NCBI RefSeq assembly: GCF_029867415.1
Contig: NC_081185.1
Location: 120,135,987-120,199,986, forward strand
Origin: Vicia villosa
Taxonomy: Eukaryota; Streptophyta; Magnoliopsida; Fabales; Fabaceae
Length of the DNA: 64,000 nt
Direction: 5' to 3'
Made by a program: the position numbers and the translations under genes. Shown here in pieces: positions 19,158 through 30,924 of the stretch; the stretch's first letter is position 1; each line of letters begins with the position of its first letter. The notes below the pieces were generated by a model. It saw nothing but the letters and a program-made list of their open reading frames with translations, did no database searches and was not told the origin of the DNA.

Positions 19158-22100
19158 ATGATGTGTCCAAATAAAAGAATCATGTGTTGGAATTGTAGAG
19201 GAGCAGCTAATAAAGCTTTTTTCAGATATTGCAAACAATATCTTGATATGTATAACCCTAGCATATTGGTGATCATGGAGACTAGATGTGATCCGCTAAA
19301 ACTTAAGAAGACGATGATGAAACTTGGTTTTGACATGATGAAGAGCTCTGATAATAGAGGATTTGCTGGTGGTATTGTGTTAGCATGGAAGTCTAATAAT
19401 GTTCAGCTGCATGTGCATGACATTAATAGCCAATTTATTCATGCCAAAGTTTGCATGGAATACGTGGATGATTGGTGGTTAACGGCTGTCTATGCGAGCC
19501 CTAACGATAACTGTAAGAAGTTATTATGGGATAGTTTGATAAACATTGCGCAAAATGTTACAGGAGGATGGATGATTGCCGGTGATTTTAATGACATTGA
19601 TAATGTAAATGACAAGAAGGGTGGATTACCAGCTTCTATTCAACGTTGCCATAGAATGAGGGATAGAATTGAAGCCTGCAATATCAGCAACATTGATACG
19701 CGAGGGCCAAAATTTACTTGGAGAGGTCCAATATTCCATGGGGGGCAACGAATTTACGAAAAACTTGATAGAGCCTTGAGCAATGACGAGTGGAAGTTCC
19801 TATTTCCTAATGCTTACGTGCAAGTGTTGGTGAGGGTGGAGTTCTCCGACCATCACCCTATTCTCATAAATCTGCATGAGGAGAACCGTGTGTATCAGAA
19901 GCGGCCGTTCAGATTTGAGTCTGCATGGCTCATGCATGATACGTACGAAAAGATGCTGAAAGAAGTGTGGAAGAAGGAGCAGTCTCTGATGTCCAATCTT
20001 AATAGTATTGTGATTGGTATTGATAAGTGGAAATTTGAATCTTTTGATCAAATCAGAAGAATGAAGAGGCTAGTTTTAAGAAGGTTAGATGGAGTCCAAA
20101 GAAAGCTGCAAATGAGAGATAATTACGGGGGTATGAGGAAGCTGGAAAAGCAGCTGCAGAAGGAGCTTAGTGACATTCTGAATAAAGAGGAAATGATGTG
20201 GTTTCAACGTTCTCGAACGATGTGGTTGGCAGATGGCGACCGTAATACAAAGTATTATCATATGAAAACTTTGGCTAGGAGGAGGAAGAACAAAATTATA
20301 ACTCTCAAGGATGAGGATGGAACGTGGATTAGTGAGCATGATAGTTTGAAACAGCATGTTACTAAGTTTTATAAGAAGCTTTTTACTAGATCTCAAGGCT
20401 TGTGCAATTGGAGTCAATCTGTTATCAGTTTTCCTCGCCTGGACCAAACGGATATGAATATGCTGAGTGCGGATGTTAGTGAAGATGAGGTTAAGACAGC
20501 TCTTTTCTCCATGAAGCCTTGGAAAGCCCCAGGGCCAGATGGGTTTCCAGCCGGATTCTACCAGAAAGCATGGAATACAGTGGGAGCGGAGCTAATTCAG
20601 TTTGTGAAAGATACTTGGAAGAATCCTAGTAGTATGTCTGACTTTAATAAAACCGATATTTGTCTCATTCCGAAAGTGGATCACCCAACGAGTGTGGTTC
20701 AGTTCAGACCTATTTCTCTCTGCAATACCAATTATAAGATTATTAGTAAGGTGATTGTTGCAAGGCTTAGACCGCTTATGTCTCATATTATCTCCCCGTT
20801 GCAAACCGGTTTTGTTCCCGGGAGATCCATCCACGAGAACATCATCATTGCCAAAGAGATAATGCATTCTATGCAGAAGAAGAAAGGCAAGAAAGGGTAT
20901 TTTGCCATTAAAATTGATTTATCAAAAGCTTATGATAAATTAAGTTGGGAGTTTATATGGAGGATTTTGGAGGAGATAGAACTTCCAAATAACAATGCTA
21001 ATGTTATCATGCATGGCGTGACTAGTGTGGAGACGAATATTAATTGGAACGGTAACAAGAATGATTTTTTCAGACCGCAACGTGGAATTCGTCAAGGTGA
21101 TCCTATGTCACCTTATCTGTTTGTTCTTTGTATGGACAAGTTATCTCATTTGGTAGAGCATGAGATTAATGAGAAACATTGGAAACCGTTTCAACTTGGT
21201 AGAAATGGAGTTTCTATTTCGCACTTGATGTTTGCGGACGATTTATTGATTTTTGGGGAAGCAAATGAAGGGCAACTGAAATGTGTGAAGGCTACCCTTG
21301 AGTCCTTTTGCTTAATGTCGGGCCAGGAAATTAGCGCTGAGAAATCTAGTATTCTTTTCAGTGATAATGTCCCTCGCCGCATTAGAAACCATCTAATTCA
21401 TATTTCTGGATTTAGAGAAACGCAGAGCTTCGGCAAGTACCTTGGTATTCCTCTCAAAGGGAAAGCTAATAGAAAACAGGACTATCAATACGTTGTTGAT
21501 CAGGTGGCTCACAAACTGGCAGGTTGGAAAGCTCGTAATCTCTCCTTTGCTGGTCGAGTAACTCTTGCCAAGAGTGTTATTGAAGCTATTCCTACTTACC
21601 CTATGATGACAAATCTTATTCCGAAAGCTTGCATTTATGAAATTCAGAAAATCCAAAGGAGCTTTATTTGGGGTGACTCTGATTCGAATAGGAAATATCA
21701 CGCGGTAAGCTGGGATAATGTTACAAAAGCTAAAAGTGATGGAGGGCTTGGCTTGAGAGATCTTAGGCGCATGAATACTGCTTGTATGATGAAGCTGGGA
21801 TGCAAAATTTTAAATGGTGATGATGACTTATGGTGCCAAATCTTGCATAAGAAATATAATGTGGTGCTTAACGTCGACTATCTCCAAGCGAAGGCGTCCG
21901 ACTCTTGTTTATGGAAAGATATAGTGAAAGCATCGCAAGGGCTGGCCAAGCTGAGTGTGTGGCGGATTGGCAATGGAGTTGATACCAATCCTTGGGAGAA
22001 TATCTGGATTGAGAGAGGCATTCGTGTGGCTGATCTGAATCTCAATATTCCTGAAGGTGCGAGCAATCTGAGAGTGGCAGATTTAGTTAACGAAGCGGGT

Positions 22101-23285
22101 GGATGGAATTGGAACCTTCTCAATTGGATTCCAAATGACTTAAAGCTGAAGATTGCGGCCATTGCTCCTCCCTCAAGTGATAATGGGAGGGATAAGCTTG
22201 TATTCACCACTGATGAAGAAGGCAATGTCAATATTAACCAGCTCTATGAGTACCTGGATCAGAATGATGAAATTGAGGATAGTAAGATATGGAATACAAT
22301 TTGGAAGCTGAATGTCCCTGAGAGAGTTAGATCTTTTGTGTGGATCCTCCAACACGGTCGTTTGCTCACGCAGAATCGTATTAGTATGTCAGGCTTCGGA
22401 TTGGATGGTTGTTTCGTATGTGGTGCAGCGCAGGATACTTCTCTTCATGTTCTGCGAGATTGTATCACTGTGAAAGGTGTTTGGAACTGCATAGTTCCTA
22501 GTTCTATTAAATCTAACTTCTTTATTGCAGGCTGGCACGACTGGATAAGGATGAATATCATTAGTGATATTCATGGCAGCAACGATTGGGGAGATATTTG
22601 GGCGATTGCATGCCACACGTTTTGGCAATGGAGGAACAAGGAAAAGCATGAGGCCACATTTAATAGGCCAATTTGTGCGACAGCAGTGATTATGGAGAAG
22701 GTTAATCAATACAAGAAGGCTATGGTCAACAAAAACATGATCATGGAGAGAAATCATATTGTTAAGCTTGTTCATTGGTGTCCTCCAAAACATGATTTTG
22801 TGAAACTGAATACAGATGGTGCGCATGACCAGAATGGGCTAGCTGGAAGTGGTGGTATTATCAGGGATAGCCATGGTAAGTGGATTGGCGGATTCTCCAA
22901 CTGCATTGGTTCTTGCAGCCCTTTAATGGCTGAACTTTGGAGTGTTTTTCTAGGCATCAAGTTGGTGCTTGAGCTCGGTTATCTAAAAGTGGAGATAGAA
23001 TCTGATGCTTTAAGAGCTGTTGGTTGCATTGAGATGCATAAGCGAAACAAGAACAAGATGGTGGAGAGTTTAGTGTCTAATATTGTTAGAAGTCTCTCTC
23101 TTTTTGAAGCGGTGGAAATTAAGCATATTTATAGAGAGGCTAATAGCTGTGCAAACTTGCTTGCTCGCGAGGGAAAGAAATTGAGAGGTGATACTATTTT
23201 TTATAGGCATCCTCCTCCTTGGTTGTTATCTGATTTGGAGAAGGATAGTAGTTGTGTAGCTAGTCCTAGAATTTCTTCTTTGTAG
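19158..23285 (+). CDS. LINE ORF2: endonuclease, reverse transcriptase, RNase H
   Basis: An unbroken frame of 1375 residues from ATG 19158; the open frame extends 11 codons further up to a TTG, but ATG is the sensible start. The AP-type endonuclease comes first: CWNCRGAANK, VIMETRCDP, IAGDFNDI and the catalytic SDHHPIL near residue 240. The reverse transcriptase begins near WKAPGPDGFPAGFY (20520) and carries the active site FADDLLIFGEA (21231). A zinc-binding domain, WKLNVPERVRSFVW with CFVCG and HVLRDC, follows at about 22290-22470. An RNase H domain, LNTDGAHDQNGLAGSGGIIR, with later acidic residues, lies at 22806-23160. This order is that of the plant L1 clade with a C-terminal RNase H. No inactivating change is seen. 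Confidence 0.95.
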   Translation: MMCPNKRIMCWNCRGAANKAFFRYCKQYLDMYNPSILVIMETRCDPLKLKKTMMKLGFDMMKSSDNRGFAGGIVLAWKSNNVQLHVHDINSQFIHAKVCMEYVDDWWLTAVYASPNDNCKKLLWDSLINIAQNVTGGWMIAGDFNDIDNVNDKKGGLPASIQRCHRMRDRIEACNISNIDTRGPKFTWRGPIFHGGQRIYEKLDRALSNDEWKFLFPNAYVQVLVRVEFSDHHPILINLHEENRVYQKRPFRFESAWLMHDTYEKMLKEVWKKEQSLMSNLNSIVIGIDKWKFESFDQIRRMKRLVLRRLDGVQRKLQMRDNYGGMRKLEKQLQKELSDILNKEEMMWFQRSRTMWLADGDRNTKYYHMKTLARRRKNKIITLKDEDGTWISEHDSLKQHVTKFYKKLFTRSQGLCNWSQSVISFPRLDQTDMNMLSADVSEDEVKTALFSMKPWKAPGPDGFPAGFYQKAWNTVGAELIQFVKDTWKNPSSMSDFNKTDICLIPKVDHPTSVVQFRPISLCNTNYKIISKVIVARLRPLMSHIISPLQTGFVPGRSIHENIIIAKEIMHSMQKKKGKKGYFAIKIDLSKAYDKLSWEFIWRILEEIELPNNNANVIMHGVTSVETNINWNGNKNDFFRPQRGIRQGDPMSPYLFVLCMDKLSHLVEHEINEKHWKPFQLGRNGVSISHLMFADDLLIFGEANEGQLKCVKATLESFCLMSGQEISAEKSSILFSDNVPRRIRNHLIHISGFRETQSFGKYLGIPLKGKANRKQDYQYVVDQVAHKLAGWKARNLSFAGRVTLAKSVIEAIPTYPMMTNLIPKACIYEIQKIQRSFIWGDSDSNRKYHAVSWDNVTKAKSDGGLGLRDLRRMNTACMMKLGCKILNGDDDLWCQILHKKYNVVLNVDYLQAKASDSCLWKDIVKASQGLAKLSVWRIGNGVDTNPWENIWIERGIRVADLNLNIPEGASNLRVADLVNEAGGWNWNLLNWIPNDLKLKIAAIAPPSSDNGRDKLVFTTDEEGNVNINQLYEYLDQNDEIEDSKIWNTIWKLNVPERVRSFVWILQHGRLLTQNRISMSGFGLDGCFVCGAAQDTSLHVLRDCITVKGVWNCIVPSSIKSNFFIAGWHDWIRMNIISDIHGSNDWGDIWAIACHTFWQWRNKEKHEATFNRPICATAVIMEKVNQYKKAMVNKNMIMERNHIVKLVHWCPPKHDFVKLNTDGAHDQNGLAGSGGIIRDSHGKWIGGFSNCIGSCSPLMAELWSVFLGIKLVLELGYLKVEIESDALRAVGCIEMHKRNKNKMVESLVSNIVRSLSLFEAVEIKHIYREANSCANLLAREGKKLRGDTIFYRHPPPWLLSDLEKDSSCVASPRISSL

Positions 23286-23334
23286 TTTCTCTTCTTGGGC
23301 CTTGGCCCTCCCTAATATCAAAAAAAAAAAAAAA

Positions 23335-24045
23335 GCAACTCAAAACCGTTCTGAAATACTAAAAAGCCGTTGCGTTGCCTTTATTCATGAGAATGCTTTC
23401 AAGCCGTACAGAATTTGTCTTTTCGTAACGGTTTTTACCAAACGGCAACACCTTATGGAGAACCGCTGTTTTAATTTTCTTAAGAGAACGGTTCTCTACT
23501 CCATTCTCAGATGAAAAGCGTTGCAATTGAATTCTTTTAGGGAACATTTGTGTTATTAAATATAACAATTCTTTTTAACCATAATTCTTTGTAAACCATT
23601 TTAATATAGATCCGTAACTTAATTTCTACTTCAATTGGAACCATAACAATTTCTATACTATAACTTAAGTTTCTCACGGTTACCATAAATGAATTATTTT
23701 TAAATAAAGTTTGAAATTAATTTAATTATTTCATAAACCTTATAAATAATGTGTATTATCATTCACAAATTTTTCTTAATATAATATAATAGTATTAGGA
23801 TAAAAAATTTAATATGATCTTAAATTTTAAAAATAATTATATGAGAACGGGGGAATGAATAAGAACCATAAGATTTAAAAATAAAATATTGAGATTAAAT
23901 TGTTATTTTCACTAAATCATGTGTCATTAAGAGAAAAGAGAAATTAATAATTATATTCTAAAAATATCATTTAATCTCAACCATTAAATATAAATCAAAT
24001 GGTTGTTATTAAATTCTCACATTCTCATATAACTTACTCATTTTC
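23335..24045. other. No gene; AACGGTT-like motifs and a possible MITE
   Basis: Right after the LINE tail, AACCGTT, AACGGTT, CCGTTGCG and variants occur about seven times within 23340-23530, perhaps subterminal repeats of a transposon. A segment at about 23838-24031 begins ATGAGAACG and ends CATTCTCATA, inverted ends of a possible MITE. Neither can be delimited firmly. Confidence 0.4.
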
Positions 24046-24168
<123 letters not shown>

Positions 24169-24369
24169 GTAACATCTTGAATGTGTGTATCTTAAAGTAA
24201 TTCTTCATTCATAATCAAAATAACATTTTCAATCTATAAAAATAAACTTAAACATCTACCTTTATGTCTCTTCATCTTCTAGTGACTGAAAATCTCTATC
24301 GATATCATCATTCATGCTCTTCAAAATAAAAGTAATATAATTAAAATATGAATATTAAAGGCTAAAAAA

Positions 24370-24690
24370 CAAGAAGAATATAAAACTTAAACGGTCTTAA
24401 TAAGAATTTGAATTTCTCTTTCCGTTTCTTCCTTATCCTAACGACGTTTCTCCTCCATCCCTTGTATAGTATCATTAATACATTTAACCTTAGCTGCATG
24501 CTCCCTTTTAAGTTTTGCTATTTCTTCCTTTTCAAGAGAGTCGGTGTCGTGGTTCTTCCATGGCAACGCAATATCCCATGTTTTTATTTGCCAAATACAT
24601 TTGAAAGGTTTCTGAAGAAAGTTGCTCGTGATTTTCAATCAAGTCTTGAAGCTTTATCTAACATACATAATATAACCGTAGTAAATAAAA
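24370..24690 (-). pseudogene. Possible decayed coiled-coil coding exon, unidentified
   Basis: The minus strand reads DSLEKEEIAKLKREHAAKVK, NDTIQGMEEKRR, a stop, then DKEETEREIQILIKTV and another stop. Its heptad-like Lys/Glu/Leu pattern looks like the end of a coiled-coil protein rather than random AT-rich DNA. No family can be named. It may be a captured gene piece or transposon-derived. Confidence 0.35.
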
Positions 24691-24814
24691 GGCAAAAGCA
24701 ATGATATGTACGAAACACCCTTTCAAATGCAGCATAAAATTAGACAAAAATCCAAGACTAAAAACATTTATAGGGCAACCCAAACCCACATGTATACCCA
24801 AACAAGTATCAAGC

Positions 24815-26885
24815 TTAGTGGTAATGCTTATCGTAGGTTGGATAGGTTTTTGGTTTCAGAAGGTCTCATTGATCATTGGAAGCTGTAGTGCCATGTGGTG
24901 GGTGATATGAGTCTTTTCGATCATTATTTTATTTTGTTACATTGGATTTCGCATAATCGGGGTCCTAAGCCTTTCAAATTGTTCACGTGTTTGTTCGATC
25001 ATGTTGAGTTCATTCCTTTTGTGGCAGGAATTTAGACAAAGGTGGTGATTCATGGAAGGGCGGCGTTTATTCTTACCGAAAAGTTGAAGATTCTCAAAGT
25101 TAAATTGAAGTTTTAGAATAAGGAAGTTTTCGTGATTATTGACTTAGAGGTTAACAAAGCGGTTAGTGTTCTTAATTCTCTTGTTGCTAACGCTTCTAGG
25201 GGATAAGTTTAGATGTGTCAGAGTTTATGAGGCTTGCTTCTAAGGAGGTGTGGGTTACTATGCTTAATAAGGAAAGCATATTGAGGCAGAAAACTAAATG
25301 TCGGTGGATTTTAGAAAGAGATGGCAATTCAAAAAAAAATTCATAATTTCGTGAGAGGAACATATAAGAAGAATGATATTTTGGGTCTCAATTTGGGGGA
25401 TGGTAGGAGTCTTGTGGAGATAAATGATATTAAGGAGGAGGTCAAGAATCATTTTTTAAAGAGGTTTTCTGAACTGGTTCTTAATAGATCGGTCTTGGAC
25501 GGGGGTGGCTTTCAATTCTCTTTCGGATGAGGATAGATTTTTTCTTGAAGCTCCATTTCTTTTGAAGGAGGTTAAGTGATGGTGATAAGAGTCCAGGGCC
25601 GGATGGTTTTTCTCTTGGCTTTTTCAAAAAAGGTTGGGTTTTTTTGTTAAGGATGAGGTGGTGAATTTTGTTAATGATTTTCATAAGTGTGGGTATCTTC
25701 CTAAAGCAATTACAACTTCCTTTATTACTTTGATTCCTAAAACGAGTTTATGCCTCTTTGTCTTGTGGGTTGTTTGTATCGTCTCATTTCTAAGCTTTTG
25801 GTGGCGAGATTGAAAGTGGTTATTAAGAACTAAGTTTATCCTTCTCAAACAACATTCATTGAAGGGAGCCAAATGGTGGATGGAGTTTTGAGGAATAGGC
25901 TCACTTAGTGGATGGGGAAGAACCTTTTTTTTTTGTGGGAAGGTAACGCTCTTGAATTCTACTCATAACAATATTCCCATCATTATGCTTTCCTCTTCAA
26001 AGCCCCTATATGTATTTTGAAGGAGACTGTGAGTATTAAAAGAGATTTTTTATGGGGGAATAATGATGTTAAGAGAAATATGAGTTTGGTAAGTTGGGAT
26101 AAAGTGTGTTTGTCTAAAGAGAAGGGTGGTTTGGGGGTTAAAAGTGTGATGGATTTTAGCCTATCTTTAATGAGTAAGTGGGGGTAGTGGTTTTTGTAGG
26201 ATAAGAAAACTTTATGGTCTAATCTAATTAATTTTAGATATGAGAGTTATTTGCTCAATCTTCTTGGGGGGGGGGGGGGGGGGGGGCGCATCATAATGTT
26301 AAGAAATCATCGCTTTGGTGGAGAGATATGGTAGCGGTTTGCAATTTGCGGGTGAGGGCGGAGGCTTGGTTCCATAATAACATTTCTTGTAAATTAGGGA
26401 ATGGGGAGGAGACTGATTTTTGGGATCATTGTTGGATGGGTCCAAGGCCTTTGAAGGAGCTTTTTCCTCACGTGTATGAGGTTTGTGTTTCTCGTAGAGG
26501 TAGAGTGGGGGGAGTTGGGTTTTTGGTTGGATGGATTTTGGCATTGGGATGTGGGAGTGGTTAATTTTCATCTTTATGATGATTTTAGGGAGGAATGGAT
26601 GGATTTGTCATCTATTTTGCGGGACATTCATCCTAATATTGCGGAGTTGGACAAAGTGGTGTGGTGGAGGAATGTGGATGGCTTCTCAGTGAAGAATAGT
26701 TATAAGCGGCTTTATGAGTTAAACTCATAATTTGGTGGTGGATGATAGGAGTCTTCTTGAGGTTGGAGCGGTTTGGAAAGCGAAAGTTTCGAGTTAAGTA
26801 AAACTTTTTTGTTGGAGGTTGTTGTTGAATAATCTCTCTACCAAATGAGAGTTTTGTTTGAGAGACGTGTCTACTCATTTGATGA
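24815..26885 (+). pseudogene. Degenerate L1-type LINE ORF2 relic
   Basis: Frames shift many times, but LINE blocks appear in order. They are YRRLDRFLVSEGLIDHW (end of endonuclease), TKCRWILE, SPGPDGFSLGFFKKGW (RT block; compare GPDGFP in the intact element), TSFITLIPK, YRLISKLLVARLK, IKRDFLWGNNDVKRNMSLVSW, GGLGVKSVMDF, CKLGNGEETDFWDHCW, and finally VWKAKVSS with FCWRLLLNN (zinc-binding region). The active-site FADD is not seen and a stretch between the RT blocks is missing. It is not a close relative of the intact LINE to its left, which has different wording in each block. Dead and old. Confidence 0.85.
26266..26286. repeat. Run of 21 G residues
   Basis: A homopolymer of G on the plus strand inside the LINE relic, at a place where the related text would have only a few G. 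In a genome this AT-rich a G run of this length is striking; it may be a polymerase or assembly artefact. Confidence 0.95.
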
Positions 26886-29047
26886 ATAAATTTGTGTTCT
26901 TTGGGTCATGCTAACATGTGCCCTAAGGGCACAATTTAATGACCCAAAAATTAATTGGACATTTTTTTTTCTAGTTGGATATGGCGGGAAGTGTTCCATT
27001 TGTTCGGTGTTGCATTTTTTCAATTTTTCACTTTTAGTTTCCACCGTGTACAAGTTTTCCATCAAGATTAAAAAATAGCATTTTCCCAAATAACTAAAAA
27101 CCAAGATTACAAAGTAGCTATCACTTTTTTCTCATAACTAAATACCAAGGTTCGAAATAAAGCTATCACTTTTTCCACCGTGTACTAGCTGTAACAGTCA
27201 AGCATAATATCTTCACTTTGTTCTACCATTGAAAATCAAAATCAAAGATATCATGAAATATAGCTATTACATTAATTTGAAAAAGCTACAACTCATGTGA
27301 TGTAAAACTTGGTTAATTAATTCATTACATATCTTAGTTATGGTCATGTGATGTAAAATTAGATTATGATTACTTTTACTATGTAATAGTACATCCATTT
27401 ATATTTTTCTGTAATTACACTAATTAAGAAGATTGGTTAGAGTATTAAATTTATTGACTATTTGTACAATTTTACAAATTTATAGAGATATAATTGATTT
27501 TCTTACATGTGTACTTATTATTGATTGCAGAAAAGATGTGATATAATTAGGGGTGTGTTTGGAAAAAAATAACTAATGCACTTTGATAGTTGAAGAGAGT
27601 CTTATAAAAGGGACAAGAAAAAAATTCAAGAAGGTCTTATAATTAAGAACAGAGGTAGTATAAAACAGAAGAAGAAAAATTGATTAAAACATACAGTAGA
27701 GTAAAAATACTCAATTTTATTGGGAATCACAATACCGAATGGAAAAAAACTTACTAATATTGAAAGGTTTGAAAAGAGAAAGTTTGAGCAAACAAATTCT
27801 TCAATTGTTACGGTTTGAGACCTACAAAGAACAAAGGGTTAGATTCGTTCGTAGAGAAAAGAGAAAAATGAATGAGAGCTTGTACATGTTGAAGGAAACT
27901 CGTATGTAAGTTGAAGGAGAGCTCGTAGTTGAAGAAATCTCTTATACAATATCGAAAACGTCCCATCAGTAACACGACGAAGAATGGTCATCTTCAACAA
28001 GTATGGAAAGTCAAAGAGGCAACTTTAAGTCACATTTCTCACACTTCTCAAGAGAGTCTGAAGTTCTATGTGGATTAGCTCTTTGGATTGACTGCATTGT
28101 GCAAAACAACAACATGGAGAAGTGTTCAAGATTGTTCTAGCATGCTTAATTTATATGCAAGTGCAGAAGAGACACATGCTAGACACGATGTGCCAGCATT
28201 TTGGTACAACACATGGGTCTTGCGCAACAAGGTATTACAGCTGCATTTTGAAGATTCTTTAGTCAAAGATTGGATTAAATTTTATTGTTATTAATTTAAC
28301 AATATGATGAAGTGACTTGTTCGATAGATGGATGAAGATTAATTCAAATTTAAATGGAATTTAAATTTGAATTTAAATTGAAACAAATCATATCTTATTG
28401 GAGAGATTTAAGAAACGAATAATATCAAACAGATTATGCATTATTTCTGGACGAAATCAAATCAATTATTCATGAATAAAAGTCCATAATCGCTATTCTA
28501 TATAGGAGCTCAAACCTACATTAGAATTCAAGAATTACATTGAAGATCTTAGAGTGCTAGGTTTACAAGAGTCCTTGTTATTTTATGTACATCACACTAT
28601 GTTTCAGTAACTTGACATAATTGTAAGTTTGTCTATTTGAGTTGTAAGATTCAACATCACTCATAGTTGTGATTGAAGTTGATCACTAGGGTTTAGTGAT
28701 TGGAGTCCAAACACTTGAAGTTAGTGTTTAATAGAAAGTGAAAAAGTGTCTCATATGTAGAGGGAGTCACATATAGAAAGTCATTAGGAATCAACACATA
28801 CACACGACAATAAGAATCACTAAGTACATACATGCAAATAATGAAGTAGTGGAAATCTATCATAATTCTTAGACTTCCACCGTAAATGCTTGCATTTCAT
28901 AAATTTTTCAACTTGTTCACATTTCAATGCTTTCTAGTCTCACTATATATTAAAAGAAATAATGGCTAACAGGGATTGCGTATTGGTATATGCTTAAGAA
29001 TCTCAACTCAAATCAACCATTCACTAAGAAATTCAACATTCAAGTAC
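26886..29047. other. No gene recognised
   Basis: AT-rich sequence. Near 26960-27200 a phrase like TAGCTATCACTTTTT and CCACCGTGTAC repeats in pieces, perhaps a small decayed repeat. Around 28320-28400 lies a run of AATTTAAATTT palindromes. The 68-residue frame at 28088-28294 has no recognisable motif. Confidence 0.45.
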
Positions 29048-29440
29048 TGTTAGATTTTGGTTGAAAATATATATGTTGAAGAAGTCCCACATCGCTTATT
29101 TTTGTAAAGGAAAAGAGAGTCTAAAGTTATGTATAGGATTCAAAATTTTCTTTTTAAGATGTACCAATCAAAATCACTTTAAGCTTCTTTATTAGCTCTT
29201 ATACTCTTGTTTTAGAGTGTTGTGAGGGGTAGTTAAATATTTGTTTTGGAGAGTGCGGGTGTATTAGAGCCTTGGGGTGGTTGAGGGTAGTCTAAGTATT
29301 GTAACAATTTTCACAGTGTTATTTTCTGGTTGTCATTTGACAACGGTCGTGGTTTTTTCTCCGGTTTTGGAGTTTCCACGTTAATCTCTTGTGTTGTTAT
29401 TGTGTTCCTTTTTTTCTCTATGTTTGTTATTTTCCCAACA
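29048..29440 (+). repeat. 5' LTR of a Tnt1-like copia element
   Basis: 393 bp beginning TGTTAGATTTTGG and ending TTTCCCAACA. It is followed after 2 bp by the copia primer site TGGTATCAGAGC (29443-29454) and then a gag frame. Both ends and the primer site agree, so the boundaries are secure. The 3' LTR was not found. Confidence 0.85.
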
Positions 29441-29442
29441 AG

Positions 29443-29454
29443 TGGTATCAGAGC
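29443..29454 (+). other. Copia primer binding site
   Basis: TGGTATCAGAGC, complementary to the initiator Met tRNA 3' end as in most plant copia elements. Confidence 0.85.
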
Positions 29455-29594
29455 TTTGGTTTCGTGGGGTATAAATTTTAGTATGCTCTATGGTTGCAGT
29501 TTTTTCTGATCTTCCACATCAGAAAATAAATTTTATACTCTGTCAGTGTTGGTTGGAAAAATTTTATTTTGCTGCAGGAGAGGTTTTGGCTATA

Positions 29595-30310
29595 ATGTCA
29601 AGTTTTTCAAGTGCAGTGAAGATTGGTTTAGAGAAATTTGATGGAAGAATCAATTTTGGGTTGTGGAAAATTCAAGTAAATGATGTTTTGATACAATTAG
29701 GATTACACAAGGCGTTGAAAGGAAACATTTCTAACATGGACAAGGAAAAGTGGAAGGAATTAGATTTGAGAGCTTCAAGTACAATCCGCATGTCTTTGGC
29801 TAGGAATATTCTTGTGAATGTTCTTGGTACGTCGTGAACCAAAGAGCTTTGGGAGAAACTTGAAGGGTTATATCAAAGAAAGGGTATATCAAATCGGTTG
29901 TTGTTGAAGGATCAGTTTTATAATTTGCGTATGGATGAATATACAAAAGTATCTGATCATCTAAGTGTTCTAAATGGTATTGTTTCTGAATTAGAAACTA
30001 TAAGAGTCAAGATTGATGATGAAGATAAAGCTTTGAGACTTATATGGTCTCTTCCATCTTCCTATGAGCATATTAAACCTGTTTTGACATAGGAGAAGGA
30101 AACTCTGAGTTACGAAGAAGTTTCTAGTAAAATTATTTCTAAAAAAGAAGATTGAAGGGTGAGGATAATATTTCATCAAACTCAATATCGGTTGCTAGAG
30201 GAAGGCCTTATGTGAAGAAAAACAATGAAAGAGGTTGAAATATTGGAAATGTGGAAAGATTTGACATATAAAGTATAAGTGTCCTGATGGGGCAGTGTTA
30301 GAGAAGAACT
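29595..30310 (+). pseudogene. Tnt1-like copia gag remnant
   Basis: From ATG 29595 the frame reads MSSFSSAVKIGLEKFDGRIN, NFGLWKIQVNDVLIQLGL and so on. It crosses an in-frame TGA (29835) and continues TKELWEKLEGLYQ, RLLLKDQFYNLRM, LNGIVSELE, LRLIWSLPSSYEH, another stop, and EKETLSYEEVSSKIISKKED. A broken CCHC knuckle (WKCGKI, stop, HIKYKC) lies near 30250-30285. This is the gag of the Tnt1 type up to the zinc finger. Pol is absent: the element lost everything between here and any 3' LTR. Confidence 0.85.
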
Positions 30311-30919
30311 CTGAGTGAAATGCTAGCAATGTCTCTCTCTCGCTGTGAGAGGGTGATCTTAATTGAAAATTGAGAAGTGTGTCCTCATGACATTTCCGCT
30401 GTCATGGAAAAGGACGAGTTATTGCTAGCGGATTAACACGCGAGAATTGATGCAAAGTGTGTTGTGAGATTATGTCGATGGTTGAAGAGCTTTCTACCAA
30501 CGTGAAAGTTGCACCATAAAGTTCAACCTGGTTTTTGGCATGTGAAAATTCTTGAAGTAGTTTAATTTCAAGTGAATTATACTCTTCTTTAGGTGGAGTT
30601 TGATAGTTTTTAGAACTATCATTGTCGGTGAAGACAATGTGAAATTTTTTGTAGTGTAGTTTCAATTGATTATACTTTTTATGGTGGAGTATGATTGTCA
30701 GTGAAGACAATGAAAATTAATGTATTATTTTCAATCAAGGTGGATAATCACATAGTAGATGTAGATGTAATAGTAAGATCCAAATTTAAAAAAAATATAT
30801 GAAGAACTTACCATACAATGTGATAATCTATCCTAGAGGTCATTCCTACAAACTCACACACATATAACCGTCATGCTCACAATTGTTTTGAGATATTTGA
30901 ACCATATTCAAACTAGATA
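30311..30919 (+). other. Non-coding remnant right of the gag piece
   Basis: Contains two imperfect copies of a block with GGTGGAGT and GTGAAGACAATG (near 30590-30640 and 30685-30715), plausibly part of the same copia element. No reading frame is convincing. It ends at the target duplication of the next copia element. Confidence 0.4.
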
Positions 30920-30924
30920 TATAA

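Larger units (their letters stand above)
17858..23334 (+). mobile_element. L1-type LINE, 5'-truncated, with intact ORF2
   Basis: A non-LTR retrotransposon with partial ORF1 (CCHC nucleic-acid-binding protein), intact ORF2 (endonuclease, reverse transcriptase, RNase H), a short 3' UTR (GGGCCTTGGCCCTCCC) and a 15-A tail (23320-23334). The 5' end breaks off inside ORF1 close to 17858-17873, as usual for target-primed reverse transcription. A possible weak target duplication is CAACAAAACC (17843-17852) against CAACTCAAAACC just after the tail, with a 2-nt gap; I do not regard it as proven. Confidence 0.92.
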
